Positions 62,274 to 64,000 of a stretch of DNA of 64,000 nucleotides are shown here, piece by piece. The DNA comes from Butyrivibrio sp. FCS014 (lineage in GTDB: Bacteria > Bacillota > Clostridia > Lachnospirales > Lachnospiraceae): NCBI RefSeq assembly GCF_000526935.1, contig NZ_JAHA01000006.1:124001-188000 (forward strand). Reading direction: 5' to 3'. A program made the translations under genes and the position numbers. Under the pieces are notes generated by a model. It worked only from the letters and a program-made list of their open reading frames with translations, was not told the origin of the DNA and did no database searches. The first letter of the stretch is position 1. Every line of letters begins with the position of its first letter.

Positions 62274-64000
62274 ATGAACAGATTGTCGATGCGAAGCAGG
62301 ATAATAATAGTTCTGTATATACTCAGTTTTACCATATCGCTGTTTATCTTTTACTTTCTGATGAGCAGGGTATCCGTTGACGTAGAATGCACGTCCTATT
62401 CCGAGTATACGGTGAACGGAGCCGATATCTTTTTTGCCCAGAATGCCAAAGACAAGGGCATTATCTTCAGACTGGACACCAAAGGCAGAGTGTCGAGGAT
62501 GTTTGATTCAAGGGATGCCGGCGGGCGTCTCGTCCTTGGCCTTACCTCAAACGGTGAGAACATCTACGGGGTTTTGGGGAACTTCAAGGAAGAGGAGGAT
62601 CCAAACGGTAAAGGGATCATTTCAACTCCCGTCTACAGGATCGTTTGCTTTGACAAGAACCTGAAGCTTCAGACTCAGTCCGCAATGTTCTCCATAGACA
62701 CCGGAGAGAAGGTTTCAGCGATTTCCGCAGAGGACGGCGGCCTTTATATAACAACAATCACAACCGATGCACTTTCAGCCAAGGTCTATGTGGCTGACTA
62801 CGGAATCTTAAAAGACCCCGGGGACGCCGCCTCGGGTGACTTAAGGCTCGATGTGCAGAGAGCCAAGACCGCCACAGGCAGCAGATTCTTTGCGGATGCG
62901 GTTTACAGGTCCGGAGACCTCCATGTAAGGACGGACAGGGACGGAGCAACGGGAGTGTTCGAAGTTGACCCTGTTATCAGAAGCGCTGTAAGTTCCTTAA
63001 GGCTTTCAGTGGGACAGCTCTTTGGCCTCTATTCACAGTACATAATCTGGTATATTGCATGCCTTATTGTGTGGTTCATAATCCTCTACCTTCTGGTAAG
63101 GACCCTCACCAACAGAAACAGGTCTTTTTACTACCTGTTCATTGCTGAGGCGCTGGTGTTTGCCATTACTCTTGGAGGAGTGATAGCGGTTTGCACAGGC
63201 TACTATTCAGCCAGGGAAAAAGAGCATTCAAGATTCGCCGTACTGTCTATGATAGGCCTGGAGGACGAGATAAACCTCGGAAACGATATAAATTATGCCG
63301 ACAGCTCTTTTTACGATTCGGCAAGATACAGGCAGCTTAAAAAAGGCATCGTAAATTTTATAAAAAGAGAAGGAAATGCTGACATTTTCTATGACGTATT
63401 CGTATATAACTTAAAAGATGAATATGTATGTGTAAGTGCCAGCGGAAGAAACAGACAGCTCTTATCCGAGATCTACGGACAGGACCTTGGCACGCTGGAT
63501 GAGAGAATATACAGAGGCAATAAATACGCAGCCGTTGATTTTAAGCTTGCAGGACAGGATTACAGAGCAATAGCCGCTACCTTTGATGATCTCAATCCCA
63601 AGTACGCACTGGTGGGGATCATCAATGATACCACAGATCACAAGTCGGTATTCGTGGACAACAGAGCAGTTTTCATCACATTCCTGTGCGCTTTCGCACT
63701 TGCCAGTGCTCTGGTGGTTCTGGCATGGTACCTGCATCTTAGGGACATAACTCTTCTGGAGCATGCCCTTACCGAGACGGCCCTTGGAAGAAGCATGCCG
63801 CAGCGCCCCGTTACCCTTGGAAGTGACATCAAGGACATGTGGGATGCGGTAGCTCAGATACATCAGAAGGTGGACAACATCGAGTACACCAAGATGAGGA
63901 TCCTGGAGGCATATTACAGATTTGCCCCCAAGAATGTAGAGAAGATACTCTCCAGGAAATCCATTGTTGAAGTGGCAAACGGAGATGCGGTAGATGTTTC
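62274..64000 (+). CDS. Membrane class III adenylate/guanylate cyclase, 5' part (3' end outside window)
   Basis: The frame opens at the ATG at 62274, 17 bases after the previous gene, and is open to the window edge (575 codons). It has a signal-like helix at about 8-28, a beta-rich outside region to about 240 (including FRLDTKGRVSRMFDSRDAG and LYITTITTDALSAKVYVADY), two helices at about 255-310, a second outside sensor, a helix at about 464-487 and a HAMP-like linker. It ends with RFAPKNVEKILSRKSIVEVA then NGDAVDV, the stretch that precedes the catalytic core in membrane class III cyclases. The catalytic residues are not in the window. Confidence 0.75.
   Translation, partial: MNRLSMRSRIIIVLYILSFTISLFIFYFLMSRVSVDVECTSYSEYTVNGADIFFAQNAKDKGIIFRLDTKGRVSRMFDSRDAGGRLVLGLTSNGENIYGVLGNFKEEEDPNGKGIISTPVYRIVCFDKNLKLQTQSAMFSIDTGEKVSAISAEDGGLYITTITTDALSAKVYVADYGILKDPGDAASGDLRLDVQRAKTATGSRFFADAVYRSGDLHVRTDRDGATGVFEVDPVIRSAVSSLRLSVGQLFGLYSQYIIWYIACLIVWFIILYLLVRTLTNRNRSFYYLFIAEALVFAITLGGVIAVCTGYYSAREKEHSRFAVLSMIGLEDEINLGNDINYADSSFYDSARYRQLKKGIVNFIKREGNADIFYDVFVYNLKDEYVCVSASGRNRQLLSEIYGQDLGTLDERIYRGNKYAAVDFKLAGQDYRAIAATFDDLNPKYALVGIINDTTDHKSVFVDNRAVFITFLCAFALASALVVLAWYLHLRDITLLEHALTETALGRSMPQRPVTLGSDIKDMWDAVAQIHQKVDNIEYTKMRILEAYYRFAPKNVEKILSRKSIVEVANGDAVDV

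Overview
The window reads as chromosome of an anaerobic Firmicute of the family Lachnospiraceae, most like Butyrivibrio or Pseudobutyrivibrio. The grounds are the adjacent ptb-buk pair for butyrate formation, the many c-di-GMP and SpoIIE-type signalling genes, paired GH31 glycosidases, strong AGGAGG ribosome sites, and moderate GC content. The genus is inference. No rRNA, tRNA, CRISPR array, IS element or phage integration site was seen.

Layout. 1-5650: the tail of a sugar-binding protein, a membrane diguanylate cyclase, a structured intergenic element, an AEC permease, a beta-helix lipoprotein and a sugar acetyltransferase. 5858-11489: a partner-switching cluster with a STAS protein, a GNAT-like protein and two membrane SpoIIE-type phosphatases, the second fused to an RsbW-like kinase domain. 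11491-17784: mixed housekeeping genes (SPOUT methylase, cyclic-nucleotide-binding protein, prepilin peptidase, aconitase-family hydratase, glycosyltransferase, thioesterase) plus a 51-residue membrane protein at 15779-15934. 17850-26332: a seven-gene minus-strand operon whose contents match the transaldolase route for breaking down sulfoquinovose, with its own promoter and a ROK-type operator. 26351-31278: a second GH31 enzyme, then ptb and buk. 31377-35192: secA and prfB. 35268-46989: surface-polysaccharide or flagellar glycosylation genes with a FliD-like gene and glf.

47093-64000 is the most unusual part. It is an almost unbroken co-directional run: two GNAT proteins, a third GNAT-like protein paralogous to the one at 6183, a 1086-residue protein with PI3/4-kinase-like catalytic motifs, a SpoIIE phosphatase, a 965-residue helical protein with hydrophobic glycine-rich segments, a small acidic chaperone-like protein, a membrane protein with a degenerate GGDEF domain, a protein resembling a conserved component of extracellular contractile injection system (eCIS) loci, a membrane pseudokinase-like protein, and the start of a membrane class III adenylate cyclase cut by the window edge. 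My reading is that this is the regulatory and effector flank of a contractile injection system whose structural genes would lie to the right of the window. That link rests mainly on one gene and needs the neighbouring sequence.

The two signalling clusters are linked by the paralogous GNAT-like proteins, each next to a SpoIIE phosphatase, which suggests a reused signalling module.
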